Shown in pieces: positions 38,171 to 48,655 of a stretch of DNA of 64,000 nucleotides. Position 1 is the first letter of the stretch, and the number at the start of each line of letters is the position of its first letter. The stretch comes from Sulfuricella denitrificans skB26 (GTDB lineage Bacteria > Pseudomonadota > Gammaproteobacteria > Burkholderiales > Sulfuricellaceae): contig NC_022357.1 of the NCBI RefSeq assembly GCF_000297055.2, forward strand, positions 1,747,501 through 1,811,500, given 5' to 3'. A program made the position numbers and the translations under genes. The notes beneath the pieces were generated by a model. That model did no database searches and was not told where the DNA came from. It worked only from the letters and a program-made list of their open reading frames with translations.

Positions 38171-38771
38171 CCTCTTCGTCCTCAACCTGCGGAAAATCCA
38201 TGTAGAACTGCCCCACCGCCTGGAACCACTCTGGTGCTTCAAGGCACACCACCTCGTCAGCGTAGCTCGCCACCTTTTCCAGCGTGTCCGGCGGAGAAAC
38301 AGGCACGGCGCAAATCAGCTTGGCCGGATTCTTCGCGCGCAGAGCATGCAGCGCTGAAATCATGGTCGCACCGGTAGCCAGACCATCGTCGAGCACGATC
38401 ACGATGCGCCCTACCGGATCGATCGGCGGCCTGATAGGCGTATATTGCGCACGACGGTTACGCATGGTTTCCAGCTGCGTCTTCTTCTCGGCTTCGAGGT
38501 ATTCCGGCGTAGCGCCCGCCTGCTCCGCATAATCCGCGATATAGGTCCAACCGCATTCATCGATGGAACCGACGGCGAATTCCGGATTGTAAGGCGCACG
38601 CAGCTTCCTCACCAGCACCACATCCACATCCCCCCCAAGGGCTGTGGCGACGACATTGGCCATCGGCACGGCACCACGCGGAATCGCCAGCACCAGTGGA
38701 TTCTTCCCTTTATAGTCAGAAAGACGCTCCGCCAGGCGGTGAGCTGCTTCGTTACGGTCACGAAATGGCAT
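38139..38771 (-). CDS. phosphoribosyltransferase-family protein
   Basis: A 210-aa protein of the PRTase type I fold with the PRPP-binding loop VIVLDDGLATGATM (near 120-133) and a flexible basic region before it (KTQLETMRNRRAQY). These stand-alone proteins usually pair with a dienelactone-hydrolase-like partner, which lies convergent here and overlaps by 32 bases. A GGAGGC site precedes the ATG. Its substrate is not known; classic purine salvage is not indicated by the flanks. Confidence 0.85.
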   Translation of the reverse strand: MPFRDRNEAAHRLAERLSDYKGKNPLVLAIPRGAVPMANVVATALGGDVDVVLVRKLRAPYNPEFAVGSIDECGWTYIADYAEQAGATPEYLEAEKKTQLETMRNRRAQYTPIRPPIDPVGRIVIVLDDGLATGATMISALHALRAKNPAKLICAVPVSPPDTLEKVASYADEVVCLEAPEWFQAVGQFYMDFPQVEDEEVIAILRQNAA

Positions 38772-38866
38772 AGTGCCTCCTTGATTAAATTCTAGTCATT
38801 TTCAGGAGGTTTTCTTGACGAAAAGACAGTAATCATTAAAATACCCACATCCCCTCATAAGTAAGA

Positions 38867-39397
38867 ATGATGCCCTCCTACAAAACTTTCCTGCTCGGCG
38901 GATTCCTGTTGTTTGCTAGCATGGCTAGCACAGCCGACGGCTTTGGCGCTGCAGTGCCCCAACAAACCGCATTCGCCAGTTCGATCGACAAAGCGTCGGA
39001 AACGCTGATGTATGCGCTGAGCCTGGTGGGAGTCAATTACAAGTACGGTGGGAAGTCACCTGAAACCGGTCTGGATTGCAGCGGCTTCGTCAGCCACGTC
39101 TACCAGCAAGCCGCCGGTCTGATTTTGCCGCACAACGCCCGCGCCATCAGCCTGTTCGGCCAGAAAATCGCCATTTCAGAACTCCAGCCCGGCGACCTGG
39201 TGTTCTTCAATACCATGCGCCACACCTACTCCCACGTCGGCATTTACCTCGGTGAAAACAAGTTCGTTCACGCCTCGGTGACCGGGCGCGGCGTCGAAGT
39301 CGTCGACATGAAGGAAAACTACTGGGTCAAGCGTTTCAACGGTGCCCGCCGTGTAGTTACTTCCCGCTTGCCTTTTGCTGCAGCTTCGAACGAATAA
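38867..39397 (+). CDS. NlpC/P60 family peptidoglycan hydrolase
   Basis: A 176-aa exported cysteine peptidase. A signal peptide covers about residues 1-25 (ending STADGFG). The catalytic cysteine is C71 in GLDCSGFV and the histidine is in YSHVGIYLG (near 122). Such enzymes cut the stem peptide of peptidoglycan. Two tandem ATGs (38867, 38870) are possible starts. Its 3' end overlaps the convergent patatin gene by 41 bases. Confidence 0.9.
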   Translation: MMPSYKTFLLGGFLLFASMASTADGFGAAVPQQTAFASSIDKASETLMYALSLVGVNYKYGGKSPETGLDCSGFVSHVYQQAAGLILPHNARAISLFGQKIAISELQPGDLVFFNTMRHTYSHVGIYLGENKFVHASVTGRGVEVVDMKENYWVKRFNGARRVVTSRLPFAAASNE

Positions 39398-40244
39398 GCG
39401 GCAGTGCGGCTAGCGCCGCTTTCTCCCCCTCCATGATGGCCAGATGCTTCTGGTCAAACTCGGTTGCACCAATCATGCCGGTTTGCGGCCGGATTACTAC
39501 GTCTGCTTCGGCCAGTTCATAGCGCCCGATAGTCTGTCCCATGATGCTGAAGGCCTGCAGGAAGATATCGATGGTATCGTTGAGCCGGACATTCTTCGGT
39601 TTGCCCGAGATATCTACTGCGATCACGATATCCGCCCCCATATTAAGTGCAGCCCTGACCGGGATCGGGCTAACTAGGCCGCCGTCCACATATTCCCTGC
39701 CCTCGATTTTGACCGGCTGGAACACACCAGGAATGCTGCTCGATGCACGCACCGCCATGCCAGTATTGCCACGACGGAACACCGCCATCTCGCCGGTCTG
39801 CAATTCAGTGGCGACAGCAGCAAATGGCTTACTCAGCCGCTCGATGGGGCGGTTCTGCAACGCCTTGTTGATAAAATTCTGCAGCATTTCACCCTTGATG
39901 AAGCCCCGGTCCGGCAGCACCCAATCCCCCACGCTTTCCTGTTCCAGCTGAAAAGCAATTTTCTGCAGCTCGAATCCGCTGTAACCACCGGCATACAGCG
40001 CCCCGACCACGCTGCCGGCACTGGTCCCCACCACCATGTCAGGCACGATGCCATGCGCCTCCAGCGTCTTGATCACGCCAATGTGGGCAAACCCGCGCAC
40101 TGCGCCACCGCCCAGCACCAGCACGATTTTCGGCGGCAGCCTGGCGATGGGCTGAACTTTGGGGAGGGATGTTTCGGCGGTTGACGGTAGTAATGCACAG
40201 CCAGAAAGGATCAGTACCAACAGAAAGAAAGCTCGTGTGAACAT
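39357..40244 (-). CDS. patatin-like phospholipase lipoprotein (RssA type)
   Basis: A 295-aa patatin-family acyl hydrolase. The N-terminus is a lipoprotein signal with cysteine C16 (LSGC). The oxyanion motif GGGAVRG is at 45-51, the nucleophile S75 lies in GTSAG, and the dyad aspartate is in DGGLVSP. It should act on phospholipids from the periplasmic side or outer membrane. It is divergent from the hybrid kinase with a 77-bp gap. Confidence 0.9.
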   Translation of the reverse strand: MFTRAFFLLVLILSGCALLPSTAETSLPKVQPIARLPPKIVLVLGGGAVRGFAHIGVIKTLEAHGIVPDMVVGTSAGSVVGALYAGGYSGFELQKIAFQLEQESVGDWVLPDRGFIKGEMLQNFINKALQNRPIERLSKPFAAVATELQTGEMAVFRRGNTGMAVRASSSIPGVFQPVKIEGREYVDGGLVSPIPVRAALNMGADIVIAVDISGKPKNVRLNDTIDIFLQAFSIMGQTIGRYELAEADVVIRPQTGMIGATEFDQKHLAIMEGEKAALAALPLIRSKLQQKASGK

Positions 40245-40321
40245 GAAATCGCAATAAATTTAAAAACGTAATTGTAAGGTAAAATCAGTCGTCCATCGTT
40301 TATACCCTACAAGGCTCAGGC

Positions 40322-42910
40322 ATGATCGCCAAAAACTCGCAATTCAGTCTGGGTGCCGGCTTCGCGCTGGTGCTCTTGCTGATGTTCGCTCTTACACTGG
40401 TGGGCCTGCACCAGATGGCCGCAATCAACGAGCGACTGGAACATATTGTCGAAGAAAATAACGTCAAGACCGAGCTTGCCACCGTCATGCGTGATTCCTT
40501 ACGGGAACGGGCTGTCAGCATGCATACCATCGTAGTGCTAAAAGATCCGTTCGAGCAGGATAGCGAGCGCCTACGCTTTTACAGTTATGGAGAAAATTTT
40601 GCTGTCGCCCGGCAGAAGCTGGATCAAATGGTCTCCAGCATGGCAGAAAAGCTGGTCATGACTGAAATTAGTAATCTCACCCAGACTACCCAACCCCTGG
40701 TCATCAAAACAATAGAACTCGCCATGGCACACGATCCATCGACCTTCGACGTGCTGCAGCATGAAACCATCCCGGCACAAAAGAGACTTTTACGCGAGCT
40801 GGACGACCTGCTCAAGTTGCAACGCGAAGCGACGAATAAAGCAGCGCAGGAAGCGGCTCAGGCTTACCGAGAAACTCGAATGCTGATGCTCTTGCTGGGT
40901 GCTTCTGCTTTACTTCTCGGCATCGGCATCGCCATTCTGGTCACCCGCCGTGCCGCGCAGCATACCCACGAAATTGAGCACGCTGCCAACATCAAGTCCG
41001 AATTCGTCGCCAACGTCAGTCATGAAATCCGCACTCCAATGAACGGCATCCTCGGCATGGCCGCTTTGCTGCTCGACACCCGGCTGACTCCGGAGCAGCG
41101 GGATTATGCCGAGACGGTGCGCACCTCAGCGGAATCTCTGCTCGCCATCATCAATGACATCCTCGATTTTTCCAAGATCGAGGCCGGCAAACTGGAGATG
41201 GAAACAGAGGACTTCGACCTGCGCGAGATCGTTGCGGAAGTAGCGGAACTCCTGGCGGGTCAAGCACAATGCAAAGATCTCGAATTACTCTACGACATTC
41301 CACCCGGACACGAGTTCCGCCTTCGCGGTGCCGCCGGGCGCTTGCGCCAGATTCTCACCAACCTGACCGCCAATGCAGTTAAATTCACCGATGCCGGCGA
41401 AGTGCTGCTGAAGGTAATCCCCGAGAAGGAAGAAGCCGGTGTTGTAACGTTGCGTTTCGAGGTTATTGACACTGGCATCGGCATTAGCGAGGAAGGCCAT
41501 CAGCGCCTGTTCCAGTCTTTCTCCCAGGGAGACGGATCTGCCACCCGCAAGCACGGCGGCACCGGACTCGGTCTGGTCATCTCAAAACAACTCACCGTGA
41601 TGATGGGTGGTGAAATCGGTGTGGACAGTAGTCCCGGACAGGGCAGCTCCTTCTGGTTCCGACTGCACCTGGGCAGGCAGCCGGGGCGTTCAGTTCCGGT
41701 CGAGCCCGATATCAGCCTGCACGGGTTGCGCGTGCTCATCGCCAGCGGCAACGCCAATTGCCGCACCATTCTGGAACATCAACTCGAATTCTGGCAAGTC
41801 CCCTGTGCCGTAGTTACTAACGGCGAAGAAGCCTTAATACAGCTGCATGCCGCGCAGGATGAAGAAACCATGTTTAACCTGGTGATCCTCGACTCCACCC
41901 TGCCCGACCACAGCATCACCACTCTATCGCGCCTGATCAAGAACGATGCCGGGCAGGCATCACCACGTCTGGTGCTGCTGGCACCTGTTACGTTACGTTC
42001 CCACCAGGAAGAGCTAATCGCAGCCGGCATCGACGTCATGCTCACCAAACCGGTGCGCATGAATAAGCTTGCAGCTGTCCTGGCTGGTGCGGAGCAACCA
42101 GTACGCGACCGTCATACCGACTCGACGCTTCGCCCCGCCGCGAAAATTTCGCCTGCGGCGCGCATCCTGATCGTAGAAGACAACCTGGTCAACCGCAAGG
42201 TCGTGCTCTACATGCTGAATAAACTAGCGCTTCAGGCCGAAAGTGCCAGCAACGGACGTGAAGCCCTGGAAGCGCTGGCAAAAAGTTGCTATGACCTGGT
42301 GCTGATGGACTGTCAGATGCCAGAACTGGATGGATTCGAGGCCACTGCCGCAATACGTCGCCGCGAAAAAGCCGCGCACGCAAAAAGAGTTCCGATTATC
42401 GGCATTACCGCCAACGCCATGCACGGTGACCGAGAAAAATGCCTGGCGGCAGGCATGGATGATTACCTGATAAAACCACTGGAACCAGGAGATCTGGAGT
42501 CAACACTTAAAATATGGCTGCCACAACTGGAAGACAACACAGCATCCACGTCTACAGAGATGGCGCCTGTCGATCTTGAACACCTATACAACACGTTCAA
42601 TCAGGATCGTAAAATCGTTGAGGAATTGATGGCGCTTTATCTCGACACAACACCATCGCTCCTGAAGAGACTTAAGGCCGCGATCGAGCGCAAGGATGTC
42701 GCAGGCGCCAAGGCCGCCCACGAACTCAAGGGAGCATCAGCTTATATCGCTGCGCGAAAAATGGCCGATCTGGCACGTGAAGCTGAACAGGCAATCAGGA
42801 CTGGAGCCTGGGAGCAAGCTGAAGAAGTTATGGAGCAGATGGAAACAGCGTTCATCCGTGTTCTGTTTTTTGCCCACCAGAATGCACAGAGTCCATTACT
42901 CAATAGGTAA
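40322..42910 (+). CDS. hybrid sensor histidine kinase (HK-REC-REC-HPt)
   Basis: An 862-aa membrane kinase. Two membrane segments (about 10-32 and 178-200) flank a helical periplasmic region like the four-helix-bundle sensors. The kinase core has the phosphoacceptor histidine near residue 234 in [11 protein letters not shown], then N, G1 and G2 boxes. The first receiver (about 470-585) lacks the acidic pair (IASGN in its place) and is likely degenerate; the second (about 615-735) is complete, with VEDN and the aspartate in VLMDCQMPE near 662. An HPt domain near 800 has HELKGAS. There is no evident HAMP domain. No partner response regulator is adjacent. Confidence 0.9.
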   Translation: MIAKNSQFSLGAGFALVLLLMFALTLVGLHQMAAINERLEHIVEENNVKTELATVMRDSLRERAVSMHTIVVLKDPFEQDSERLRFYSYGENFAVARQKLDQMVSSMAEKLVMTEISNLTQTTQPLVIKTIELAMAHDPSTFDVLQHETIPAQKRLLRELDDLLKLQREATNKAAQEAAQAYRETRMLMLLLGASALLLGIGIAILVTRRAAQHTHEIEHAANIKSEFVANVSHEIRTPMNGILGMAALLLDTRLTPEQRDYAETVRTSAESLLAIINDILDFSKIEAGKLEMETEDFDLREIVAEVAELLAGQAQCKDLELLYDIPPGHEFRLRGAAGRLRQILTNLTANAVKFTDAGEVLLKVIPEKEEAGVVTLRFEVIDTGIGISEEGHQRLFQSFSQGDGSATRKHGGTGLGLVISKQLTVMMGGEIGVDSSPGQGSSFWFRLHLGRQPGRSVPVEPDISLHGLRVLIASGNANCRTILEHQLEFWQVPCAVVTNGEEALIQLHAAQDEETMFNLVILDSTLPDHSITTLSRLIKNDAGQASPRLVLLAPVTLRSHQEELIAAGIDVMLTKPVRMNKLAAVLAGAEQPVRDRHTDSTLRPAAKISPAARILIVEDNLVNRKVVLYMLNKLALQAESASNGREALEALAKSCYDLVLMDCQMPELDGFEATAAIRRREKAAHAKRVPIIGITANAMHGDREKCLAAGMDDYLIKPLEPGDLESTLKIWLPQLEDNTASTSTEMAPVDLEHLYNTFNQDRKIVEELMALYLDTTPSLLKRLKAAIERKDVAGAKAAHELKGASAYIAARKMADLAREAEQAIRTGAWEQAEEVMEQMETAFIRVLFFAHQNAQSPLLNR

Positions 42911-43277
42911 TCGTCTTCCAGTCGTCATCCATGACCCGAGTAACGAAGGTCGCTGCGCCGGCAATGCCGGTGCATTCCGGCACCAGTTCCTCCTGTGTCA
43001 CATCGCAAGGCTCCATCGCCCCGCCGCAGGCAAAGAACTTGACGCCGAGTTCGGAAGCATCCTTCATGAAACCGTAGACTGATTTTGTCCGGTTGTCACT
43101 GGGGAAAATATCCTCAGCCACACCCTTGATCAACAGGCGCACAGAACGACTGGCAAAATAAATCTCGACCTCCACATCCATCGCAGCTGCTGCTGCTGCC
43201 TGGAAAAACGGCGTACCGCACACATGAGGATGATCCGGATCGACCGTCAGCAGCATGATTGCAAGTTTATCAGCCAT
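42900..43277 (-). CDS. DsrE-family protein
   Basis: A 125-aa protein of the DsrE/DsrF-like fold. It has the family FFACGG segment with C84, plus C20, C91 and C102. Members carry sulfur as persulfide or bind sulfur compounds; in a sulfur oxidiser a role in sulfur trafficking is reasonable but unproven, since no dsr or rhd-tusA genes are adjacent. Its end overlaps the kinase gene by 11 bases. Confidence 0.82.
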   Translation of the reverse strand: MADKLAIMLLTVDPDHPHVCGTPFFQAAAAAAMDVEVEIYFASRSVRLLIKGVAEDIFPSDNRTKSVYGFMKDASELGVKFFACGGAMEPCDVTQEELVPECTGIAGAATFVTRVMDDDWKTITY

Positions 43278-43390
43278 AGCTAAATACCGTACCCGATTTG
43301 ACGCGACGCGTCAATTATGCACCGGCAATGCCTGTGGCTTATTGGGCGAGCACTTCAAAATATCACCAAAACCAGTGGCGCATCCACCAT

Positions 43391-43425
43391 TAAAAAAGGC
43401 CCACCGCCTGATGGCTGGTGGGCCT
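43391..43425 (-). terminator. rho-independent terminator of ppiD
   Basis: On the minus strand the nine-pair stem (43397-43405 with 43417-43425) is followed by a T-run encoded by 43392-43397. It lies 38 bases after the ppiD stop. Confidence 0.9.
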
Positions 43426-43463
43426 CGCCCTTCGTTAAGCCTGCACTTGTTGCGACAATTTCT

Positions 43464-45335
43464 TTAATGCTCAACCTTTTCCAGCTTTTCTTTCTTAATG
43501 CTGATGTCCGCCTTCTGCTTCAGGCTCGCCAGATAGGCAGCAGAATATTCTTGTGCAATTGCCTGCCTCAACTGATTGGCATAGGATTTCTTTTTTTCCG
43601 GATCGATTGCGCCAGGCTCGACAACCTTACTTACTTTTATCAATAGATACCCGCCCTTGGGGCTCTCGATACCCGTATAGGCCGGCAGTTTGCCCGAGTC
43701 CGCCCGGAAAATCTGGTTCAACACGTCCTTGCCCATACTGGAAGCATTTTCACGGTTGATCAGGATAGTCGCACCCCATTTCAAATCAGCAACCGCATCC
43801 CCTTTCTGCAGGCTAGCTAACGCATCCTTGCCCTGTTTCACCGCCATGGCATTGCCCTGTTCGCGTAGCAGGCGCTTGGCCAATTCAGTATTCAGCTCTT
43901 CGAACGGCTTATAGCTAGCAGTCTTGAATTCTGTCACCCGCGCAGCCACCAACGTATTCGGCGCGACCTCAACCGCTTCCGTGTTGCGTTTAAGCTTGAG
44001 AGAATCCTCTGAAAACACAGCCTGCAAAAGCTTGGGATGCTTCAGCAAGGGTATGTCCGTCCCTTTTTTACTGATCCACTGGCTAGACTGAACTTTTAAT
44101 TTCAGAGCGTCAGCCACTGGTTTGAGGCTGTCCGGCTGTTCGTAAACCGTATTACTGAAGGTTTCAGCCAGTTCGGCGAATTTCTTGACCGCCTTCTGTT
44201 TCTTCAGTTCCTGCGTGATCGCCCCCCTGACTTCATCGAAGCTGCGCGCGCCGCCCTGCCTGATCGCTGTCAGTTTAATGATATGAAAACCGAAATCGGA
44301 CTGAACCAGGCCGGAGATTTCCCCGCCCTTCATGCCAAACGCGGCATCCTCAAACGGCTTAACCATTGCACCACGTGCGAAATAACCCAGATCTCCTCCT
44401 TTGACTGCAGAACCCGGATCCTTGGAGTACTGTCTGGCGAGATCCTCGAATTTTGCCGGGTTCTGTTTTAATTCTTTCAGGATCTGCTCTGCCTGGGTAC
44501 GTTCTGCAATCAGAATATGACTCGCTCTGCGTTGCTCCGGATCATTATATTGGGCGCTATGTTCGTCATAATATTTCTTCAATTCTTCATCGCTGATAAC
44601 CATCTGCTGTTGTAATTCATCCACCGACAAGACCACATAATCAAGCCGGGCCTGCTCGGGAACAAGGAATTCGTCACGGTGCTTTTCATAGTAGGCTTTG
44701 ACGTCGGCGGGGTTCACTTTCAACTGAATCATGTATTGTTCTGGCGTCAGCATAGCCTGGCTGATTTCACGCTGCTGTTCCGCAAGTCGCGCAATCATGT
44801 CCTCTGCGGTGTGTGGCGCTGCAACGCCATGAGATAATCCCTCTAACAGCTGCTGAATCACCAGATTCTGGCGCAGACGATTCTCAAAAACAGTAGGGGT
44901 CATGCCTTGGGCACGTATCATGGATTCATACTGAGCCTGAGAAAATTTGCCTTCCTGCTGAAACTCCGGGATCTCGGCAATAATAGAGGCAAGCAGTGTA
45001 TCGGGCAGATTAAATCCGACGCGGTTAGCCTCCGTGGCCAGCAAGCGCTGCTGAACCAATCCATCCAGGACCGACTGACGGACTTCAGGACGATCCAGAA
45101 TGGCCGGATCGAAACGCTCGCCCATCGCACCACGCATCCGCTCCTGTTGCTCCTTTAAAGCCTGGCCGAATTCCTGTCTGGTAATTTCATGACCATCCAC
45201 CTTAGCCAGATTATCGGCCTTGTCACCACCGCGTATGTAGGAGTCGACCCCCCATAGCGCAAAAGGAATTGTAATCAGGCCAATGATGACCTTGGCGATC
45301 AGTCCTTGGGCGCGATCTCGAATGATTTCCAGCAT
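43464..45335 (-). CDS. ppiD: peptidyl-prolyl cis-trans isomerase PpiD
   Basis: A 623-aa inner-membrane-anchored periplasmic chaperone. One N-terminal membrane helix (about 12-32) is followed by a SurA-like N domain, and a parvulin domain at about 266-352 contains RASHILIAE, GGDLGYFARG and FGFHIIKL. It helps newly exported proteins leave the Sec translocon. The frame extends upstream to 45401, but ATG 45335 with GAGGT upstream gives the standard N-terminus MLEIIRDRAQG. Downstream of the tRNAs and hupB, as in many betaproteobacteria. Confidence 0.93.
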   Translation of the reverse strand: MLEIIRDRAQGLIAKVIIGLITIPFALWGVDSYIRGGDKADNLAKVDGHEITRQEFGQALKEQQERMRGAMGERFDPAILDRPEVRQSVLDGLVQQRLLATEANRVGFNLPDTLLASIIAEIPEFQQEGKFSQAQYESMIRAQGMTPTVFENRLRQNLVIQQLLEGLSHGVAAPHTAEDMIARLAEQQREISQAMLTPEQYMIQLKVNPADVKAYYEKHRDEFLVPEQARLDYVVLSVDELQQQMVISDEELKKYYDEHSAQYNDPEQRRASHILIAERTQAEQILKELKQNPAKFEDLARQYSKDPGSAVKGGDLGYFARGAMVKPFEDAAFGMKGGEISGLVQSDFGFHIIKLTAIRQGGARSFDEVRGAITQELKKQKAVKKFAELAETFSNTVYEQPDSLKPVADALKLKVQSSQWISKKGTDIPLLKHPKLLQAVFSEDSLKLKRNTEAVEVAPNTLVAARVTEFKTASYKPFEELNTELAKRLLREQGNAMAVKQGKDALASLQKGDAVADLKWGATILINRENASSMGKDVLNQIFRADSGKLPAYTGIESPKGGYLLIKVSKVVEPGAIDPEKKKSYANQLRQAIAQEYSAAYLASLKQKADISIKKEKLEKVEH

Positions 45336-45404
45336 ATTACGAACACCTCGGCCCCATTGCGGGGAAACACAAAAAAAATGGGCGAAACAGAGTTCGCCCA
45401 TGTA

Positions 45405-45481
45405 TGGCGGAGTGGACGGGACTCGAACCCGCGACCCCCGGCGTGACAGGCCGGTATTCTAACCGACTGAACTACCACTCC
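45405..45481 (-). tRNA. tRNA-Asp (GTC)
   Basis: A 77-base minus-strand cloverleaf: acceptor GGAGTGG/CCACTCC, D arm with TTCAGTCGGTT, anticodon loop CTGTCAC (GTC), T arm GGTTCGAGTCC and encoded CCA. It precedes ppiD. Confidence 0.96.
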
Positions 45482-45510
45482 ATGTACCTATAAAGACTTC
45501 AAAATAATAA

Positions 45511-45586
45511 TGGTGGGTGCTGACGGGGTCGAACCGCCGACATTCGCCTTGTAAGGGCGACGCTCTACCTACTGAGCTAAGCACCC
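45511..45586 (-). tRNA. tRNA-Val (TAC)
   Basis: A 76-base minus-strand cloverleaf: acceptor GGGTGCT pairing with AGCACCC, anticodon loop CTTACAA (TAC), T loop GTTCGAC and encoded CCA. It lies between hupB and tRNA-Asp. Confidence 0.96.
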
Positions 45587-45594
45587 GAAGTTCG

Positions 45595-45867
45595 CTAGTT
45601 TACAGCATCCTTCAGCGCTTTGCCAGAACGGAACTTAGGCACTTTAGCTGCCTTAATCTTGATGGTTGCGCCGGTGCGGGGATTGCGGCCATTGCGAGCG
45701 GCGCGTGTACCGACGTAGAACGTACCAAAACCAACCAGGGTAACCATATCACCCTTTTTCAGCGCGACTTTAACGGCGCCAATAGTAGCGTCCAGAGCAC
45801 GGCCAGCAGCAGCCTTGGACATATCGGCGGATTTAGCGATTGCATCAATCAACTCGGATTTGTTCAC
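45595..45867 (-). CDS. hupB: DNA-binding protein HU
   Basis: A 90-aa nucleoid protein, full length for HU. It has [25 protein letters not shown] at the start and the DNA-binding arm [12 protein letters not shown]. The start is GTG at 45867 with AAAGGGGA upstream; the frame extends further 5' without coding sense. It lies directly downstream of lon, the usual place for hupB, and just upstream of tRNA-Val. Confidence 0.96.
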   Translation of the reverse strand: MNKSELIDAIAKSADMSKAAAGRALDATIGAVKVALKKGDMVTLVGFGTFYVGTRAARNGRNPRTGATIKIKAAKVPKFRSGKALKDAVN

Positions 45868-46048
45868 GTGTAGTCCCCTTTCTATTTGGTTTGAGAAACA
45901 GGTTGAGTCCTGCACACACTTTATAACAAGCCGCAAAACCATGTGTCAAGCGGTTTCCGCAAAATTAATCTAATTTAACGGCGTCAATTAAGGGGTTCCG
46001 GGCAGCCAGCAAATAATTGACAATAAACATGAGCGTTTTCATGCCGAT

Positions 46049-46088
46049 AAAAAAGCCAATCCGGGCGGCGAATTGCCGGATTGGCTTT
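46049..46088 (-). terminator. rho-independent terminator of lon
   Basis: A thirteen-pair stem (46052-46064 with 46076-46088) around an 11-base loop, followed on the minus strand by a T-run. It lies about 20 bases past the lon stop, so hupB is transcribed separately. Confidence 0.92.
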
Positions 46089-46107
46089 GAATGAAGCGCG
46101 TTGCGAG

Positions 46108-48519
46108 TTAATGCTTGATGACGGCGTCCTTTGCCTTTTCTTCAACCGGTGGAATAGACGTAGATGCAACCTCCTCTGGCAGCGCCTCCGGCTTGCGCTC
46201 GAGTGCATAACCGAGCACTTCGTCGATCCACTTGACTGGGTGGATATCCAACCGATTTTTGATGTTATCAGGGATCTCAACCAGATCCTTGACGTTCTCA
46301 TGCGGAATCAAGACAGTTTTAATCCCGCCACGGTGAGCCGCCAGCAGTTTCTCTTTCAACCCACCGATCGGCAAAACCTCACCACGCAACGTGATCTCGC
46401 CGGTCATCGCGACATCAGCACGCACCGGAATCCCGGTCAGTATGGATACCATCGCGGTGGTAATGGCAACACCCGCGCTGGGCCCATCCTTAGGTGTGGC
46501 GCCTTCCGGCAGGTGAATGTGGACATCGTTCTTCTGGTAAAAATCCTCGGGGATACCTAACGCACGTGAGCGGCTACGTACCACGGAAAGTGCGGCCTGA
46601 ATCGATTCCTGCATCACTTCACCAAGCTTGCCCGTGGTGATCATTTTTCCTTTGCCAGGCAGCGCCACCGCCTCAATGGTCAGCAACTCGCCCCCCACTT
46701 CGGTCCAGGCAAGACCCGTCACCTGGCCAACCTGATTGTTCTGCTCTGCCATACCGTAGCTGTAACGGCGCACACCCAAATACTTATCAAGGCCGCGCGA
46801 GGTCACCGCAATTTTGCCTTTGCCCTTTCTGAGCAACAGCGCTTTAACCACCTTACGGCAGATTTTGGCGATTTCCCGCTCCAGGCTACGCACGCCCGCC
46901 TCGCGGGTGTAATAACGAACGATATCGCGCACAGCACTTTCGGCGATACTGGCCTCTTCATCCTTAAGTCCGTGCAGCTTCAGCTGCTTCGGTAGCAGGT
47001 AGCGCATCGCGATGTTGATCTTCTCGTCCTCGGTGTAGCCAGAAAGCCGAATCACCTCCATCCGGTCGAGTAGCGGACCGGGGATGTTCAAGGAGTTAGA
47101 AGTGGCGACAAACATCACGTCGGACAGGTCATATTCCACCTCGACATAATGGTCGACGAAGGTATGGTTCTGCTCCGGATCGAGCACCTCCAGCAACGCA
47201 GAGGAGGGGTCTCCACGGAAGTCCGCCCCCATCTTGTCCACTTCGTCAAGTAAAAACAGTGGATTACGCACGCCGACCTTGGTCATGCCCTGCAACACCT
47301 TGCCCGGCATGGAACCGATGTAAGTGCGGCGATGCCCTCGAATCTCGGCTTCGTCACGCACACCGCCCAGCGCCATGCGGATAAACTTTCGATTGGTTGC
47401 GCGGGCGATTGACTGACCCAGGGAGGTCTTGCCTACCCCTGGTGGGCCAACCAGACACAGAATCGGCGCCTTGAATTTATCCACACGCTGCTGTACTGCC
47501 AGATATTCGACAATACGCTCCTTGACCTTCTCCAGACCATAATGATCCTTCTCCAGCACTGCTTCGGCAGCCTTCAGATCCTTGCTGATCTTGGTTTTCT
47601 TCTTCCACGGCAATCCGGTCAGAACATCAATGAAGTTGCGTACCACCGTCGCCTCTGCAGACATTGGTGACATCAGGCGCAGTTTTTTCAATTCGGATTC
47701 AGCCTTGGCCAATGCCTCCTTGGGCATGGAAGCGGCCTTGATTTTCTTTTCCAGTTCATCCAGATCAGAGCCTTCTTCCATATCGCCCAGCTCTTTCTGG
47801 ATCGCCTTAACCTGCTCGTTCAGATAATACTCGCGCTGGCTCTTTTCCATCTGGCGTTTGACACGACCACGGATGCGCTTTTCCACCTGAAGGATATCGA
47901 TTTCCGCATCCAGAATGCCGAGCATGTGCTCCAGGCGTTTTTGCACGCTAACCATTTCCAGGATTTCCTGCTTCTGCTCGATCTTGAGCGGCAGGTGAGC
48001 GGCAATAGTGTCAGCCAGGCGCCCCGCCTCATCAATACTGGCGAGCGAAGTGAGGATCTCGGGGGGAATCTTCTTGTTGAGCTTGACGTACTGATCGAAC
48101 TGCGCGAAAAGACCGCGACGCAAGGCCTCGATCTCGTTTTCTTCACCATCTTCCTGCGTGATCAGGTCGGCTTCCGCGACGAAGTGGGTCTTGGCATCAG
48201 AAAATTTAGTGACCTGGGCGCGCTGACTGCCTTCCACCAGCACCTTGACGGTGCCATCGGGCAGTTTCAGCATCTGCAAGATGCTGGCCATGCAGCCAAC
48301 CTCGTACAGGTCCTCTGGTACAGGCTCATCCTTGGCGGCGGACTTTTGCGCCACCAGCATGATGTGCTTCCCGGACTCCATGGCTGTTTCCAGCGCCTTG
48401 ATAGACTTGGGACGACCTACGAATAGCGGGATCACCATGTGCGGGAACACCACCACGTCGCGTAGCGGCAACAGCGGCAGTTTCACGGGTTGATCTAACG
48501 TGTCATTGTGTACAGTCAT
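46108..48519 (-). CDS. lon: ATP-dependent protease Lon
   Basis: An 803-aa cytoplasmic AAA+ serine protease that degrades damaged and regulatory proteins. It has an N-terminal substrate-binding domain, Walker A GPPGVGKT (near 357-364), and a protease domain with catalytic serine near 679 in KDGPSAG and the lysine in [10 protein letters not shown]. The frame opens at GTG 48528, inside the AGGTGGAG site; ATG 48519 is the start. Gene order tig-clpP-clpX-lon-hupB matches the conserved proteostasis cluster. Confidence 0.97.
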   Translation of the reverse strand: MTVHNDTLDQPVKLPLLPLRDVVVFPHMVIPLFVGRPKSIKALETAMESGKHIMLVAQKSAAKDEPVPEDLYEVGCMASILQMLKLPDGTVKVLVEGSQRAQVTKFSDAKTHFVAEADLITQEDGEENEIEALRRGLFAQFDQYVKLNKKIPPEILTSLASIDEAGRLADTIAAHLPLKIEQKQEILEMVSVQKRLEHMLGILDAEIDILQVEKRIRGRVKRQMEKSQREYYLNEQVKAIQKELGDMEEGSDLDELEKKIKAASMPKEALAKAESELKKLRLMSPMSAEATVVRNFIDVLTGLPWKKKTKISKDLKAAEAVLEKDHYGLEKVKERIVEYLAVQQRVDKFKAPILCLVGPPGVGKTSLGQSIARATNRKFIRMALGGVRDEAEIRGHRRTYIGSMPGKVLQGMTKVGVRNPLFLLDEVDKMGADFRGDPSSALLEVLDPEQNHTFVDHYVEVEYDLSDVMFVATSNSLNIPGPLLDRMEVIRLSGYTEDEKINIAMRYLLPKQLKLHGLKDEEASIAESAVRDIVRYYTREAGVRSLEREIAKICRKVVKALLLRKGKGKIAVTSRGLDKYLGVRRYSYGMAEQNNQVGQVTGLAWTEVGGELLTIEAVALPGKGKMITTGKLGEVMQESIQAALSVVRSRSRALGIPEDFYQKNDVHIHLPEGATPKDGPSAGVAITTAMVSILTGIPVRADVAMTGEITLRGEVLPIGGLKEKLLAAHRGGIKTVLIPHENVKDLVEIPDNIKNRLDIHPVKWIDEVLGYALERKPEALPEEVASTSIPPVEEKAKDAVIKH

Positions 48520-48626
48520 GGGCTCCACCTGAAATTTAACTTACAGTTACAAAGGTAGGGACGACTTGCGGCAATTCAAGTGCATCTGAGAAAATTCGAA
48601 CGCCGCCAACAGAAAGAGCCAAACAA

Positions 48627-48649
48627 GCCGCCGCTGGGGAAGCGGCGGC
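48627..48649 (-). terminator. hairpin downstream of clpX
   Basis: A nine-pair GC-rich stem (48627-48635 with 48641-48649) and a five-base loop, seven bases past the clpX stop. The tail is only weakly T-rich, so termination may be partial. Confidence 0.65.
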
Positions 48650-48655
48650 AAAACA

